Origin: an uncultured Ruminococcus sp.
GTDB lineage: Bacteria > Bacillota > Clostridia > Oscillospirales > Ruminococcaceae
Direction: 5' to 3'
DNA length: 64,000 nucleotides
Assembly: GCA_945868475.1 (NCBI GenBank)
Contig: CAMBLM010000002.1
Coordinates: 1 to 64,000, forward strand
How positions within the stretch are numbered: the stretch's first letter is position 1; each line of letters begins with the position of its first letter. A program made the translations under genes and the position numbers. Below the pieces are notes generated by a model, which had not been told where the DNA came from, did not search any database, and saw only the letters and a list, made by a program, of their open reading frames with translations. Shown here in pieces: positions 25,217-35,481 of this stretch.

Positions 25217-27013
25217 TTGAAAGATCTGAAAGAAAAGAAAAGCTCCCCCGTCAGGGAGTCGCTTAAATACTGCTTCCGTCAGATGAAGCAGTACAAAAAA
25301 ACGTATCTGCCGCTTTCCGTGCTGAATGTTATCATCAGCGCAGCAATGCCTTTCCCCGAGCTTCTGCTCCTTCCCGTTGCTATCGATGCGCTCATGGCGG
25401 AGGAAAAGGATATCCCGTTCATCATCACCTGCTTTGCGGTAATGACGGTCTTTTCCGTGCTTCTGGCGGCTCTTAACAGCGTTCTGACCGTTCATCTTTC
25501 CAAGTGCGAAGATCTTTTCAACAATGCTTCTGGCATGGAAGTTTCCGCAAGGTGTATGGAGATAGATTTCTCACTCACCGAGGACAAAGATGCTCTTGAC
25601 AGTATCAAAAAAGCAAGGGACGGCTTATGGTGGTCGGGCGGAACGCACAACATTGCATCGGCGTTTTTCGCGCTTATTTCAAATGTGATAAAAATTGCCG
25701 GTGTAATTGCCGTACTTATTATAAATGCGCCCGTGCTGCTCATAATTATTGGTATTCTGCTCGTACTTACGGCATTGATAAATGCAAAGAAAAACAAGAT
25801 AGACATTGAAAATTTCTCCGAGCTTTCGGGAATAAACCGTATCTTCGGGCATATCTGCTGGGAAATGGAGGATTTCCGCTGCGGAAAGGACGTTCGCCTT
25901 TACAGTGCCGCAGGAATGATGCTCGCCAAGACTTCACAGCAGATAAAGCGTCTTTCCGACTACTGGGAAAATATCAACAAGCTGAAATTTCCGCTCAATA
26001 TCCTTGACATTATCGTCGGAGTTCTGCGCGATTTCGGAACTTACCTTTATCTTGGAATTCTCGCCGTTACGGGAAAAATAACAATAGGTACTTTCTCGCA
26101 GATGCTCAGCGCAGGCGGAACACTCCACGCGTCGATGCAGGCGCTTATCCTCGGAATTCAGGATATCGCCAAGCGCAGCAATTATATGTATGAGATAATC
26201 AAGTTTATGGACTATCCTCCTGCAATGGAAAAGGGCAACAAAAAGATCGGGGACCTCAATGGCGGTCACGTTATCGAGTTCAGAAACGTCAGCTTTAAAT
26301 ATCCTCACACGGATAAGTATGTTCTCAACAATGTTTCGCTCACGCTCCGAGCAGGTGAAAAGCTCTCGGTAGTTGGACTCAACGGCGCAGGAAAAACAAC
26401 GTTCATCAAGCTTTTGTGCCGACTTTACGACGCCGACAGCGGTGAGATACTTCTTGACGGCGTGAATATCCGTGACTATGATTACGATGAATATATGAAA
26501 CTTTTCTCGGTCGTTTTTCAGGACTTCAAGCTGCTCGCATTCTCGGCGCAGGATAACATTCTCCTCGGCAAAGAGGACAGCTGCGAAACGGTCGATGAGC
26601 TTTTCCGCAAGACGGGGCTTCTCGACAAGATAAATTCTCTCCCCAAGGGCAGGGATACGATGATGTTCAAGCAGTTTGACAACGACGGCGTTGAGCTTTC
26701 GGGCGGCGAACAGCAGAAAATGGCTATCGCCCGCGCGCTTTACAAAAACGCTCCAGTTATAATCCTCGATGAGCCGACAGCGGCGCTTGACCCCGTTGCG
26801 GAGTACGAAATTTACCGCCAGTTCGACAGCCTTGTCAACGGCAAAACCGCGGTCTACATTTCGCACCGTCTTTCCTCCTGCAAATTCTGCGACAACATTG
26901 CGGTTTTCTCGGAGGGAACGGTCAAGGAATACGGCACCCACAGCGAGCTTGTTCACAAGCCGAACGGTATTTACGCCGAGATGTTCAAGGCTCAGGCGCA
27001 ATACTATGTTTAA
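25217..27013 (+). CDS. ABC exporter half-transporter (second of pair)
   Basis: The track uses a GTG at 25208 that touches the AAAGGAG; the TTG at 25217 (TTGAAAGATCTG) has proper spacing and is my choice, giving about 598 residues. Membrane domain about 30-330; ATPase from about 355 with Walker A GLNGAGKTTFIKL, signature LSGGEQQKMAIARALY, Walker B VIILDEPTAALDP and H-loop YISHRLSS. Both catalytic sites of the pair look active, unlike BmrCD-type exporters with one degenerate site. It starts 14 nt after the first subunit. Confidence 0.92.
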   Translation: MKDLKEKKSSPVRESLKYCFRQMKQYKKTYLPLSVLNVIISAAMPFPELLLLPVAIDALMAEEKDIPFIITCFAVMTVFSVLLAALNSVLTVHLSKCEDLFNNASGMEVSARCMEIDFSLTEDKDALDSIKKARDGLWWSGGTHNIASAFFALISNVIKIAGVIAVLIINAPVLLIIIGILLVLTALINAKKNKIDIENFSELSGINRIFGHICWEMEDFRCGKDVRLYSAAGMMLAKTSQQIKRLSDYWENINKLKFPLNILDIIVGVLRDFGTYLYLGILAVTGKITIGTFSQMLSAGGTLHASMQALILGIQDIAKRSNYMYEIIKFMDYPPAMEKGNKKIGDLNGGHVIEFRNVSFKYPHTDKYVLNNVSLTLRAGEKLSVVGLNGAGKTTFIKLLCRLYDADSGEILLDGVNIRDYDYDEYMKLFSVVFQDFKLLAFSAQDNILLGKEDSCETVDELFRKTGLLDKINSLPKGRDTMMFKQFDNDGVELSGGEQQKMAIARALYKNAPVIILDEPTAALDPVAEYEIYRQFDSLVNGKTAVYISHRLSSCKFCDNIAVFSEGTVKEYGTHSELVHKPNGIYAEMFKAQAQYYV

Positions 27014-27028
27014 TGCGTAATTATTATG
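27012..27028. repeat. AATGCGTAATTATTATG short repeat, copy 2
   Basis: Exact match to 6773-6789. It overlaps the stop codon of the second ABC gene. Confidence 0.6.
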
Positions 27029-27075
27029 AAAAACTTTACTTTGAAGTTTTATCCTAACGATGAAAGGGTCTGTTT

Positions 27076-27525
27076 ATGGAAAAAATCGAAGTAATGTCAT
27101 ACGGACATAAGCACTGGGAAAAGACTGCCGAGTTCGCCCGAAACTGCTCTTGGAAAGCAGGTGCTTGCCTTGCTCAAAAGATGAAAGACAATGATTTTGA
27201 AAGCAACGAGCGCGTGATAATTGCGCTTGACTGTGAAAGCATTGCAGGCTTCTGCACATTCGCAAACAAGGACGAACTGCCGCCCGAATATGACTTTGCC
27301 CCTTTTATCGGATTCGTGTTCGTTGATGAAAAATACCGCGGCAAGCGTTTATCGGAACGACTGATAAACGCCGCCTGCGGTGAAGCGCAAAAGCAAGGCT
27401 TTGATACGGTTTACATTATGAGCAGCGAAGTCGGTCTGTACGAAAAGTACGGTTTTGCGAAGATCGGCGATCATCCGACGATATACGGTTCGGTCGAGCA
27501 GGTGTTTGCAAAGAAACTGCATTGA
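27076..27525 (+). CDS. GNAT family N-acetyltransferase
   Basis: 149 residues with the GNAT fold: central strand and acetyl-CoA loop in FIGFVFVDEKYRGKRLSERLINAACGEAQKQGFDTVYI (R-x-x-G/K-x-x turn RGKRLS), ending in the usual LYEKYGFAKIG. The acceptor substrate cannot be told. ATG after AAAGGG; it lies 60 nt past the ABC genes and could be read through from them. Confidence 0.88.
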   Translation: MEKIEVMSYGHKHWEKTAEFARNCSWKAGACLAQKMKDNDFESNERVIIALDCESIAGFCTFANKDELPPEYDFAPFIGFVFVDEKYRGKRLSERLINAACGEAQKQGFDTVYIMSSEVGLYEKYGFAKIGDHPTIYGSVEQVFAKKLH

Positions 27526-27531
27526 CCGTGC

Positions 27532-27560
27532 TTGATTTTCCCGAAACAATATGCTAAAAT
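27532..27560 (+). promoter_or_regulatory. Sigma-A promoter for the 58-aa membrane protein
   Basis: TTGATT (27532-27537), 17 nt, TAAAAT (27555-27560). Confidence 0.75.
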
Positions 27561-27586
27561 ATGTTCCAAAAAAGAGGTGATCTTGC

Positions 27587-27763
27587 ATGAAAAAGTTCAA
27601 AACGGCAGGTTCGGTCATTATAATGGCAATAGCGGCTGTGGTCGGATTTTTCATTGGCTCGGCAGTCAGCGGCTCTGACGGCGGCTTCGGCTGTGCGATA
27701 CTGCTTGCGCTTATCTCGGGCATAGCCTGCATTGTTTATGCTATCGACAATCGCAAAAATTAA
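27587..27763 (+). CDS. Small two-helix membrane protein (58 aa)
   Basis: Below the track's length limit. ATG after AGAGGTGATCTTGC; the protein has two hydrophobic helices (AGSVIIMAIAAVVGFFIGSAVSG and FGCAILLALISGIACIVYAI) and ends NRKN. It has its own promoter and a strong terminator, which supports a real gene. Function unknown. Confidence 0.75.
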   Translation: MKKFKTAGSVIIMAIAAVVGFFIGSAVSGSDGGFGCAILLALISGIACIVYAIDNRKN

Positions 27764-27784
27764 CAATTACATAACACAGCACAA

Positions 27785-27822
27785 AAACCGCTGCCGTTCA
27801 GACGAACCGCAGCGGTTTTTTT
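27785..27822 (+). terminator. Intrinsic terminator after the 58-aa gene
   Basis: AAACCGCTGCCGTTC and GAACCGCAGCGGTTT arms around a 4-base loop, followed by seven T in total. Confidence 0.93.
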
Positions 27823-27827
27823 GAACT

Positions 27828-27940
27828 TATACTAATAAATTCAGATAAAATCAAGCCGACAATCTTGTAGCTGTCAAAAACAGCTTTATATTTGGCTTTG
27901 GTGCAGACTTTTTCCTTTATTTTATTGGTGTTTAGTATTA
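27828..27940. repeat. MITE-like palindromic repeat (ATACTAA family)
   Basis: Ends TATACTAATAAAT and ATTTTATTGGTGTTTAGTATTA; inner part diverged (ATCAAGCCGACA, AGCTGTCAAAAACAGCT). Lies in the 320-base gap before the clostripain gene. Confidence 0.6.
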
Positions 27941-27996
27941 AATATGCTTTTTATCCGCTTTGATTTTGTAAATAATGACTATTTTCTTAAAAACTA

Positions 27997-28025
27997 TTGA
28001 ATTTTATATTAAAATAATGTACAAT
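27997..28025 (+). promoter_or_regulatory. Promoter for the clostripain-family gene
   Basis: TTGAAT (27997-28002), 17 nt, TACAAT (28020-28025). Confidence 0.65.
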
Positions 28026-28084
28026 TTATTACAAACAATGCTAATTTTATTTAACCAATTTGACATGAAAGGAGGACATACGCC

Positions 28085-30322
28085 GTGAAAATACTTCTCG
28101 GCGAAGAAAATATGTCTGAAAAAAAATTTAGAAAAAGAATTATTGCAGGTGCTCTTGCGGTTATTTCCGCAGCATCGTTCTGCGGCTGTACAGACGAAGA
28201 CTGGGACGATGATTACGATTATGACAGCGACAGCGGCTACCATGAGGAAGATGAAAGCAAGGTCGGCAGTTCCGCTCCGTCCGATCCGTCGGCTTATACG
28301 GCAAGAAGCTCTTCGCTCGTTGTTCAAAGCGATGGCGGCATAAGCCTTACCCGTAAGCAGAGAGATGCGGAAGTTCCCATGGGCGAGGACGGAACATGGA
28401 CAGTGTTTGTCTACCTCTGCGGCTCTGACCTTGAAAGCGGAAACGGACTTGGCGTTTCCGATATGGAAGAAATGGTAAACGCAAGCACTTCGGAAAACAT
28501 CAAGTTCGTTGTCCAGACGGGCGGTGCTGCCGAATGGAACGGCTACGGTATCTCCGAAAACAGCCACCAGCGATATGTCATTACGGACGGCGATATCACT
28601 CTCGTTGACGAAATTTCCGAAACGGGCATGGGTCAGACTTCGACTCTTGCGGATTTCCTCAGTTGGGGCGTTGGCAATTACCCTGCCGCAAAAATGGGAC
28701 TTGTTTTCTGGAATCACGGCGGCGGAAGCATCACGGGTGTTTGCTTCGATGAAAACAAGGACTATGACTCACTTTCACTCGGCGAGATCGATAATGCGCT
28801 AACATACGTTTTTGACAGCATGACCGATAAATTTGAGTTCATCGGCTTTGACGCCTGCCTTATGGCAACGGTCGAAAATGCAAATATGCTTGTCCCCCAT
28901 GCGCGCTATATGTACGCTTCTGAGGAGCTTGAACCTGGCTACGGCTGGGACTACACAGCTATCGGACAGTACCTTGACAGCAATCCGAACTGCAGCGGTG
29001 CTGAACTCGGAAAGGTCGTTGCGGACAGCTTCTACTCCTCCTGTGCAGATGTCTGGTCGGAGGACAGCGCAACATTTTCGATAACAGACCTTTCAAAAAT
29101 AGATGCTCTTATCGAAGCCGTGAACAATGCCGCAGCTTCAATGAATCAGGCTGCCGATGACCCTTCGGCTCTCGCTTCGATGGTAAGAGGAATAAACTCC
29201 GCGAAGAATTACGGCGGCAACAATAAGTCCGAAGGTTACACAAATATGGTCGATATCGGTTCACTCATTTCTTCCGCTTCGACCGATGCTTCGGCAAGGG
29301 ACGCTGTTCTTGCGGCTATCGATGATGCCGTTGTTTACAATATCTACGGCGAAAACGAGAGCGGTTCATCGGGACTTTCCACATATTATCCGCTTATGGT
29401 ATCAGGTTCGCAGGAGCTTTCCATCTTCAAGGATATCTGCATAAGTCCTTACTATATGGCATTCGTTGACCGCATTGCATACGGCTCGTCAGGCGGCTCG
29501 ACCGCTGATTACAATGCCGATGCATGGCTCGCAGCAGGAACGGAATACTGGGGAAGCCTGAGCGGAAGCACAGAGAACGCAGACCAGTCAAGCAGCTACT
29601 GGGAGTCATACGATGAGCAGGACAGCGAGGATATGTCTTTCGTCAGTGAAAATGACGGAGAGATATACTTTGCCGAAGAGCCGCACATCAACGAGGACGG
29701 TTATTATTCGTTCACCTTTGACAGCGGAAGCATCAACAATGTTGAGAGCGTAAACTGCACCGTTTATTATAACGACGATGAATCGAACTGCTTCTATGAG
29801 CTTGGCATTGACAACTATGTATATGTCGATTGGGACAGCGGATATGTCGAGGATCTTTTTGACGGTCTGTGGTACACGCTCGCCGACGGTCAGCTCCTTG
29901 CAATGTATATCGTTGAGGAAAACGAGGACTACGATATCTACTCCGTCCCCGTGCTTCTCAACGGCGAAGCTACAAACCTGCGTATCCGCCACGAGATCAC
30001 CGAGGAAAATGACGGGGATATCACTATCCTCGGCGCATGGGACAGCATCGACAGCAACGGACAAGCACCAAAAAACATCACCAAGCTCAAAGACGGCGAT
30101 GTCATCGTTCCGCTGTACTATACCTATAATCCCGACGGAAACTATGTCGATATCACACAGGGCGAGGAATTCACCTTTGACGGAGATAATTCCGTATATC
30201 TCGATTATCTCCCCGATAACGACTATAACTACAACTTTGAGATAAATGACATCTACGGCAACAGCTATTATACCGATTTCACTATCCTCTCCGTCGAGGA
30301 CGGAGAAGTGTTCTTCAACTGA
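28085..30322 (+). CDS. Clostripain-family (C11) cysteine peptidase lipoprotein
   Basis: 745 residues from a GTG that follows AAAGGAGG at 9 nt; an inner ATG at 28112 is the alternative. Signal peptide with lipobox-like SFCGC, then an acidic Asp/Tyr/Ser linker. The peptidase core at about 100-480 carries the His and Cys sites of the family: LVFWNHGGGSITGVCFDE and FIGFDACLMATVENANML. The C-terminal part is Asp/Tyr/Ser-rich beta sequence of unknown role. Should be a surface protease cutting after Arg (family trait); its targets are unknown. Confidence 0.92.
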   Translation: MKILLGEENMSEKKFRKRIIAGALAVISAASFCGCTDEDWDDDYDYDSDSGYHEEDESKVGSSAPSDPSAYTARSSSLVVQSDGGISLTRKQRDAEVPMGEDGTWTVFVYLCGSDLESGNGLGVSDMEEMVNASTSENIKFVVQTGGAAEWNGYGISENSHQRYVITDGDITLVDEISETGMGQTSTLADFLSWGVGNYPAAKMGLVFWNHGGGSITGVCFDENKDYDSLSLGEIDNALTYVFDSMTDKFEFIGFDACLMATVENANMLVPHARYMYASEELEPGYGWDYTAIGQYLDSNPNCSGAELGKVVADSFYSSCADVWSEDSATFSITDLSKIDALIEAVNNAAASMNQAADDPSALASMVRGINSAKNYGGNNKSEGYTNMVDIGSLISSASTDASARDAVLAAIDDAVVYNIYGENESGSSGLSTYYPLMVSGSQELSIFKDICISPYYMAFVDRIAYGSSGGSTADYNADAWLAAGTEYWGSLSGSTENADQSSSYWESYDEQDSEDMSFVSENDGEIYFAEEPHINEDGYYSFTFDSGSINNVESVNCTVYYNDDESNCFYELGIDNYVYVDWDSGYVEDLFDGLWYTLADGQLLAMYIVEENEDYDIYSVPVLLNGEATNLRIRHEITEENDGDITILGAWDSIDSNGQAPKNITKLKDGDVIVPLYYTYNPDGNYVDITQGEEFTFDGDNSVYLDYLPDNDYNYNFEINDIYGNSYYTDFTILSVEDGEVFFN

Positions 30323-30326
30323 TAAT

Positions 30327-30360
30327 ACCCTCGCAGGCGTTTTCCCTGCGAGGGTGTTTT
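30327..30360 (+). terminator. Intrinsic terminator after the clostripain gene
   Basis: ACCCTCGCAGG, 7-base loop, CCTGCGAGGGT, then GTTTT. It overlaps the end of the convergent DUF554 gene. Confidence 0.88.
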
Positions 30361-31078
30361 ATATTGGCAGAAACGCCGCAATAACGGCAAATATCAGTGA
30401 CGGAAGCAGGTTAGCAACCCGTATTTTCTTTCCCCACACAAGGTTTATCCCTACGCAGAATATAAGTATACTTCCGACAAGTGATATGCAGCTCAGCGCA
30501 AGCTCGGTCATGAACGGTTTTATGAATATCGCAAAGACAGTTATCGCGCCCTCCAGCAGGAATACGGGGACTGCCGAAAAAATACAGCCTTTTCCCATTG
30601 AACATGTCATCACCATTACTATTATAAAGTCAAGCACTGACTTCGCCGCGAGTATCGACCAGTCACCCGAGATGCCGTCCTCTAACGCGCCGACTATCGC
30701 CATTGCGCCTATCGATACGGTGAGCGAAGCCGTCACAAAGCCGTCAACGAACCTGCTGTCGCCCGTGCTTTTCGTTTTCTTTTTGAGCCACTCGCCGAAG
30801 CGTTCAAAGCCTTTCTCGATATTTATTATCTCGCCGATGACTGCGCCGAGAACAAGGCAAACGGTTATCATTATGCTGTGACCCGAGGTCAGTGCGCCAT
30901 CCTTTATGCTCAGCATTTTCTCCATCGCACCCGCAATTCCTATCACGAGAACGCTCACTCCGCAGGTTAGCTGCAAAGTTTCCTGAAAGCGTTCTTTCAG
31001 CAGCTTTCCGCCGAAAAGTCCTGCCAGACCGCCTGCAACTATGGCGGCAGAGTTTATTATAGTTCCCAAACCTATCAT
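30359..31078 (-). CDS. DUF554 family membrane protein
   Basis: 239 residues with about seven hydrophobic segments. The N-terminal MIGLGTIINSAAIVAGGLAGLFGGKLLKERFQETL and the ...LVIGIAGAMEKM, GAVIGEIINIEKGFERFGEWLKKK lines are characteristic of DUF554 (YdfK-type) proteins. Function unknown; transport is presumed. Start ATG after AAAGGGG. Monocistronic with its own promoter. Confidence 0.92.
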   Translation of the reverse strand: MIGLGTIINSAAIVAGGLAGLFGGKLLKERFQETLQLTCGVSVLVIGIAGAMEKMLSIKDGALTSGHSIMITVCLVLGAVIGEIINIEKGFERFGEWLKKKTKSTGDSRFVDGFVTASLTVSIGAMAIVGALEDGISGDWSILAAKSVLDFIIVMVMTCSMGKGCIFSAVPVFLLEGAITVFAIFIKPFMTELALSCISLVGSILIFCVGINLVWGKKIRVANLLPSLIFAVIAAFLPI

Positions 31079-31114
31079 AAAAATTTTCCCCTTTTATATA
31101 ATACAACTGCTTTA

Positions 31115-31143
31115 TTATATCGCACCGTTAAAGCATTGTCAAT
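31115..31143 (-). promoter_or_regulatory. Sigma-A promoter for the DUF554 gene
   Basis: TTGACA (31138-31143), 17 nt, TATAAT (31115-31120) on the minus strand. Confidence 0.9.
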
Positions 31144-31248
31144 AACGCATTGGCACTTCTTTTGCAAAGAGTTTTGCTGCCATTTTACATCTTTGGAAAA
31201 TTTTTTAAATTATTTTCGCAAATTGAATAAATTAATTCCAAAATTCCC

Positions 31249-31276
31249 TTGATTTTTTAAATAAAAGTGATATAAT
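31249..31276 (+). promoter_or_regulatory. Putative promoter for the chemoreceptor gene
   Basis: TTGATT (31249-31254), 16 nt, TATAAT (31271-31276). The leader to the ATG at 31381 is about 100 nt and has only a weak hairpin (GAATTT/GAAATTC). Confidence 0.65.
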
Positions 31277-31380
31277 TGTAAATATACAAACAAAAAGCTT
31301 GATTTTCGGTGGAAAATAGTGAATTTAGACGAAATTCGCACTGATAGGAAAGTTTTTTAACATCAATAGGGGGTCATTAT

Positions 31381-33369
31381 ATGAAGTCAATCAAGCAGAA
31401 GATCATTCTTTGTTGTATTCTCATGGTCAGCATCTCGCTGCTCATTCTGGGCGCATTTGCAGGCATTATGACTTATACAACAACGATCGGCACGGTCGAA
31501 AACGATATGCTCGTTTCCGCAAAGCTTGCCGCAAACCGTACAAGCTGGGAGATCAAGGCTTATGAGAACATAGCTGTCGGTCTTGGCGTTATCCCGAGCC
31601 TTTCCGATGAAAGCGTTCCCGAAAGCGAAAAGAAAGAGATACTTGAACAAAGCGCGAATGAACACGGTCTGGTTACCTGCAACCTTATTTATTCAAACGG
31701 TGATTCGATCGACGGCAAGAATTACAGCGACAGAGAATACTTCAAGCTGGCTATGCAGGGAAAATCTACTGTTTCCGAACCTATAGTTTCAAAGCTTACG
31801 GGAGAACTCGTTATCGTCGTTGCCGCTCCTGTATGGAAAGACGGCATTTCGGGCGGCGAGGCTGTTGGCTGCGTCCTTACACAGCCTGATACCGAATTTC
31901 TCAACGATATCGTAAGAGATATCAAGATCAGCGACAACTGCAGTGCTTACATCATCGACGATGACGGCGATACGATCGCAGACGTTGACAGCGAAGTCGT
32001 AAAGAACGGCGAAAACATCGAAGCTCTCGCCGCAGCCGATACCACAGGTCAGGGCGGCTATGAAACGCTCGCACAGTCACATCAGAAAATGAGAAACGGC
32101 GAATCAGGATTTGCCGATTACACTCTTAACGGCGTTTCAAAATTCCTCGCATATACACCTATCCCCGATACAAACGGCTGGGCGCTTGCCGTTTATGCAC
32201 CAAAGAACGACTTTATGAGCGATACATACAGATCGATCATTCTTACAATAATGGTTATCGTTATCGCAAGCATCATCTCTGCGATCGTTGCAAGAGTTGT
32301 CGGCAAGGAAATCGGCAATTCGGTACGCGTATGCACAGAGCGAATCGAAAAGCTTGCCGAGGGTGATCTTACAAGCTCCGTTCCCGTACTCAAAACGAAG
32401 GACGAAACAGGCATACTTTCTGCAGCAGCACAGACCGTTGTTTCCAACACGAACAATATCATCAAGGATATCGGACGTATCCTCGAAGCTATGTCACAGG
32501 GCAATTTTGACGTACATACAAGCAAGGGCGAACAGTATTATATCGGCGACTATCAGGTGCTTCTCCAGTACCTCCGCGATATCAACCATAAGCTCAGCAG
32601 TACGATGTCGCAGATAAACGAAGCCGCAGATCAGGTTTCCGCAGGCGCAGATCAGGTTTCTTCGGGTGCTCAGGCACTTTCACAGGGCGCAACGGAGCAG
32701 GCTTCGTCCATTGAAGAGCTTGCCGCAACCATCAGCGTTATCTCCGATAAGATCAATGAAAACGCAGAATATGCAAACAATGCAATGGAAAAGACCAATG
32801 ACACCGAAATTAAGATGACCGATGCCAGCGACAGAATGAAAGACCTTGTTTCAGCAATGGACGAGATCAGCACTAAGTCCGATGAGATACGCAATATCAT
32901 CAAAACTATCGAAGATATCGCATTCCAGACAAATATCCTCGCCCTCAATGCTGCTGTTGAAGCCGCAAGAGCAGGCGAAGCAGGCAAGGGTTTTGCAGTT
33001 GTTGCCGACGAAGTAAGAAACCTCGCAAGCAAATCCGCCGAAGCCGCAAACTCCACAAACTCGCTTATTGAAGCATCCATCGCGGCTGTCCGCAACGGCA
33101 GCGAGCTTGTATCGGAAGTTGCAAATATGATGAACGGCGTCGAAACCGCATCGGAAGAAGTAACAACACTCAACAGCAAGATATCCTCTGCATCGAACGA
33201 AGCAGCCGATTCCATCAAGCAGATCTCGGTCGGCATCGAGCAGATATCCTGCGTAGTCCAGACAAACTCCGCAACCGCAGAAGAATCCGCAGCAGCCTCG
33301 GAAGAGCTTTCGGGACAGGCTTCAATGCTCAAGGAGCTTATGAGTACATTTACGCTCCGTTCGGAATAA
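31381..33369 (+). CDS. Methyl-accepting chemotaxis protein with Cache sensor
   Basis: 662 residues. First helix at about 8-32, extracellular double-Cache-type sensor about 35-280 ([65 protein letters not shown]), second helix about 283-308, HAMP about 308-360, then the MCP signalling coil with hairpin tip [38 protein letters not shown]. It senses a small ligand (amino acids are common for this sensor) and signals to CheA, which is not in the window. RBS is GGGGG. A partial chemoreceptor lies at the right edge. Confidence 0.95.
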   Translation: MKSIKQKIILCCILMVSISLLILGAFAGIMTYTTTIGTVENDMLVSAKLAANRTSWEIKAYENIAVGLGVIPSLSDESVPESEKKEILEQSANEHGLVTCNLIYSNGDSIDGKNYSDREYFKLAMQGKSTVSEPIVSKLTGELVIVVAAPVWKDGISGGEAVGCVLTQPDTEFLNDIVRDIKISDNCSAYIIDDDGDTIADVDSEVVKNGENIEALAAADTTGQGGYETLAQSHQKMRNGESGFADYTLNGVSKFLAYTPIPDTNGWALAVYAPKNDFMSDTYRSIILTIMVIVIASIISAIVARVVGKEIGNSVRVCTERIEKLAEGDLTSSVPVLKTKDETGILSAAAQTVVSNTNNIIKDIGRILEAMSQGNFDVHTSKGEQYYIGDYQVLLQYLRDINHKLSSTMSQINEAADQVSAGADQVSSGAQALSQGATEQASSIEELAATISVISDKINENAEYANNAMEKTNDTEIKMTDASDRMKDLVSAMDEISTKSDEIRNIIKTIEDIAFQTNILALNAAVEAARAGEAGKGFAVVADEVRNLASKSAEAANSTNSLIEASIAAVRNGSELVSEVANMMNGVETASEEVTTLNSKISSASNEAADSIKQISVGIEQISCVVQTNSATAEESAAASEELSGQASMLKELMSTFTLRSE

Positions 33370-33422
33370 TGCTGATTAAAGCAAAAAAGTATTTATCAGT
33401 GTTTCCTTTAATACATAACACA

Positions 33423-33462
33423 AAACCGCTGTACAGACCATACGCCTGTACAGCGGTTTTTT
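33423..33462. terminator. Bidirectional terminator between chemoreceptor and urease operon
   Basis: AACCGCTGTACAG, short loop, CTGTACAGCGGTT, followed by T run to the right and preceded by A-rich sequence to the left. It ends both the chemoreceptor gene and the ureD end of the urea operon. Confidence 0.9.
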
Positions 33463-34180
33463 ATATAATTATATCCCCGAAATATCTCCATATCTCGTCC
33501 GCGCTGTCAGCCGCCGCACGAATACATACACCCTTTTCGGCATTGGTCGAAGCTGATTCTATCATTTCACATTCGGGTATGCTCGGCTCTGTGCCGTAAA
33601 TGTACATCATACCAACATGCGAACGTTTCTCGAAAAAAACCACCCCGGAAAGCGGAGCTTCGCTCGGCACAAGTCTCTGATTATCGAGAAAGCAAAGCTT
33701 TTCACCGACATATACCGCCGTCCTTGAACGGTAGCTTGTGAATTCAAAGCGTTCTTTCATCGCAGTTCTTCCGCAGGAAAGAATGTCCGTCATCACAAAG
33801 CTGCTGTCCTCCTGCAAATGCACCTCCGTTCGTGTATCGAAAATACTTCCGCCGAACGGTATCACGGGACAGGGCATATAAACAAGGCTTCCGCCGCTTT
33901 CAACGGTGATCTTCACCTGCTGAGATGCACCAACGCTTTCCGCCTTGAATATCTTCGTGTAAGACTGTGCAGTGAATTTAAGACTTGCACCCGACCTGAC
34001 GGTCAGCTCGATATCATAATGATCTCCCTCGAGAATTCCTGCACTCGCAGCCATCATCATGACCTCAGTGCAGCCGTCACGGTAAAACGGATTCGCAATT
34101 TTCAGCGGAGAAGTGAATTCCGTATCGGTAATGACCGTTCGACCGTTTCTTTTTTCGGCGGTGAGTTTTAAGATACTCAT
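33461..34180 (-). CDS. ureD: Urease accessory protein UreD (UreH)
   Basis: 239 residues, last gene of the urea operon. UreD is the platform that links UreF and UreG to the apo-urease during nickel insertion. The sequence shows the family lines [42 protein letters not shown] and [44 protein letters not shown]. It starts with ATGA overlapping the ureG stop. Ends at the shared terminator. Confidence 0.95.
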   Translation of the reverse strand: MSILKLTAEKRNGRTVITDTEFTSPLKIANPFYRDGCTEVMMMAASAGILEGDHYDIELTVRSGASLKFTAQSYTKIFKAESVGASQQVKITVESGGSLVYMPCPVIPFGGSIFDTRTEVHLQEDSSFVMTDILSCGRTAMKERFEFTSYRSRTAVYVGEKLCFLDNQRLVPSEAPLSGVVFFEKRSHVGMMYIYGTEPSIPECEMIESASTNAEKGVCIRAAADSADEIWRYFGDIII

Positions 34181-34788
34181 TTCAAGTCCTCAAAAAGGAC
34201 GTTTTTCTTTATCCAATCGATAACAGCGTCAACGCCGTCAAGGGTCATAAGGTTAGTGAACATAAACGGTCTGTCCCCTCTCATTCGCTTTGAATCGGAC
34301 GCCATTACTTCAAGGCTCGCACCTACGAGCGGCGCAAGGTCGGTCTTGTTTATAACGAGCAGATCGGAACGCGTAACGCCGGGGCCGCCCTTTCTCGGTA
34401 TCTTTTCGCCCTGCGCAACGTCGATAACGTAAATTGAGACATCTGCAAGGTCGGGCGAAAACGTTGCGGAGAGGTTGTCGCCGCCGCTTTCGATAAAGAT
34501 TATCTGTACATCGGGGAAGCGCGCAGCCATTTCATCGACCGCTTCAAGATTCATCGAGCAGTCCTCACGGATAGCCGTATGAGGACAGCCGCCCGTTTCA
34601 ACGCCGACTATCCTTTCGGGAGGAAGTGCAGAGTTTTTGATAAGGAATTCGGCGTCCTCCTTTGTGTAAATATCGTTTGTGACAACGCAAATGCTGTATT
34701 CCTTTGACATTTTTCTTGTAAGGCGTTCGATAAGTGCGGTCTTGCCTGAACCAACAGGGCCGCCGACGCCGATCTTTACATAAGCCAT
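34177..34788 (-). CDS. ureG: Urease accessory GTPase UreG
   Basis: 203 residues, a SIMIBI GTPase that delivers nickel to urease. P-loop [17 protein letters not shown], nickel-site region [20 protein letters not shown] (Cys-Pro-His), [15 protein letters not shown], and base-recognition [11 protein letters not shown]. Spaced 15 nt after ureF. Confidence 0.98.
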   Translation of the reverse strand: MAYVKIGVGGPVGSGKTALIERLTRKMSKEYSICVVTNDIYTKEDAEFLIKNSALPPERIVGVETGGCPHTAIREDCSMNLEAVDEMAARFPDVQIIFIESGGDNLSATFSPDLADVSIYVIDVAQGEKIPRKGGPGVTRSDLLVINKTDLAPLVGASLEVMASDSKRMRGDRPFMFTNLMTLDGVDAVIDWIKKNVLFEDLK

Positions 34789-34803
34789 TTTAATTTCTCC
34801 CTT

Positions 34804-35481
34804 TCAAGATATATATATCCTTGAATATAATTTTTCGTGTTCCATTGAACGCAGGTCGAAGCCTGCACCTCCGATGCCAAGATCGTCCGTTTCAACATTC
34901 ATCGCAAGCTCCGCCGCTTTCGGAATATCCTCTATCGCTTTTGCAAGAGCCGCCTGACCATCAAGCTGACTTAACGGAACAAGCTTTGCGGCGTGATTTA
35001 CCATCGATGAAAGCAGACTGTAGCAGTACATCGCAACACCGTCATAAATGTCTGCACCAATATCACGGATAAAAAGTCCGACCGCAACGGGGTGGCTTCC
35101 GTTCGCTTTTCCCTCGGCAATGCTCCTTCCGTATTCTTCAAGCAGGAAACAACTTCCCATTGCAGCCTCTGTCTTTATCAGACGTCTGCAAAGATTTCTG
35201 CTGCCGTTTCTAAGCTCAAAAGGCGATCTTGCCGCTGTAAAAAGCTCATCAAGCAGCAGCGGATCATCTCCGAGCGCTGCCCTTGCGGCGAAGCCTGCAT
35301 CCCCCGTCGGAAGAGTATAGAGATACGCTTTCAGAAACTCCGAAAGGCTGTTTTTATCCTTGACGATGTTCTTCTGAACGTAGGTTTCCATACCGTTGGA
35401 AAGCGTGAACGCACCTATCGGGAACAGCGGATCAAGTGCCTGAACGAGCCGCAGAAACGGCATTTTGTCAATGGTGTTCAT
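34804..35481 (-). CDS. ureF: Urease accessory protein UreF
   Basis: The track start (35565) lies within ureE; the ATG at 35481 (MNTIDKMPFLRLVQALDPLFPIGAFTLSNGMETYVQ) with AAGG before it is preferred, giving 225 residues and a 14-nt overlap with ureE. UreF is all-helical and bridges UreD and UreG as a fidelity factor for nickel loading. Family lines LDPLFPIGAFTLSNGMET and VAMYCYSLLSSMVNHAAKLVPLSQLDGQ. Confidence 0.95.
   Translation of the reverse strand: MNTIDKMPFLRLVQALDPLFPIGAFTLSNGMETYVQKNIVKDKNSLSEFLKAYLYTLPTGDAGFAARAALGDDPLLLDELFTAARSPFELRNGSRNLCRRLIKTEAAMGSCFLLEEYGRSIAEGKANGSHPVAVGLFIRDIGADIYDGVAMYCYSLLSSMVNHAAKLVPLSQLDGQAALAKAIEDIPKAAELAMNVETDDLGIGGAGFDLRSMEHEKLYSRIYIS

Noticed and set aside
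25934-27001. 355-aa minus-strand ORF
   Set aside because: Antisense shadow of the second ABC gene; the codon pattern reflects the opposite strand.
30246-30881. 211-aa plus-strand ORF after the clostripain gene
   Set aside because: Crosses the terminator and is antisense to the DUF554 gene, which has a perfect promoter.
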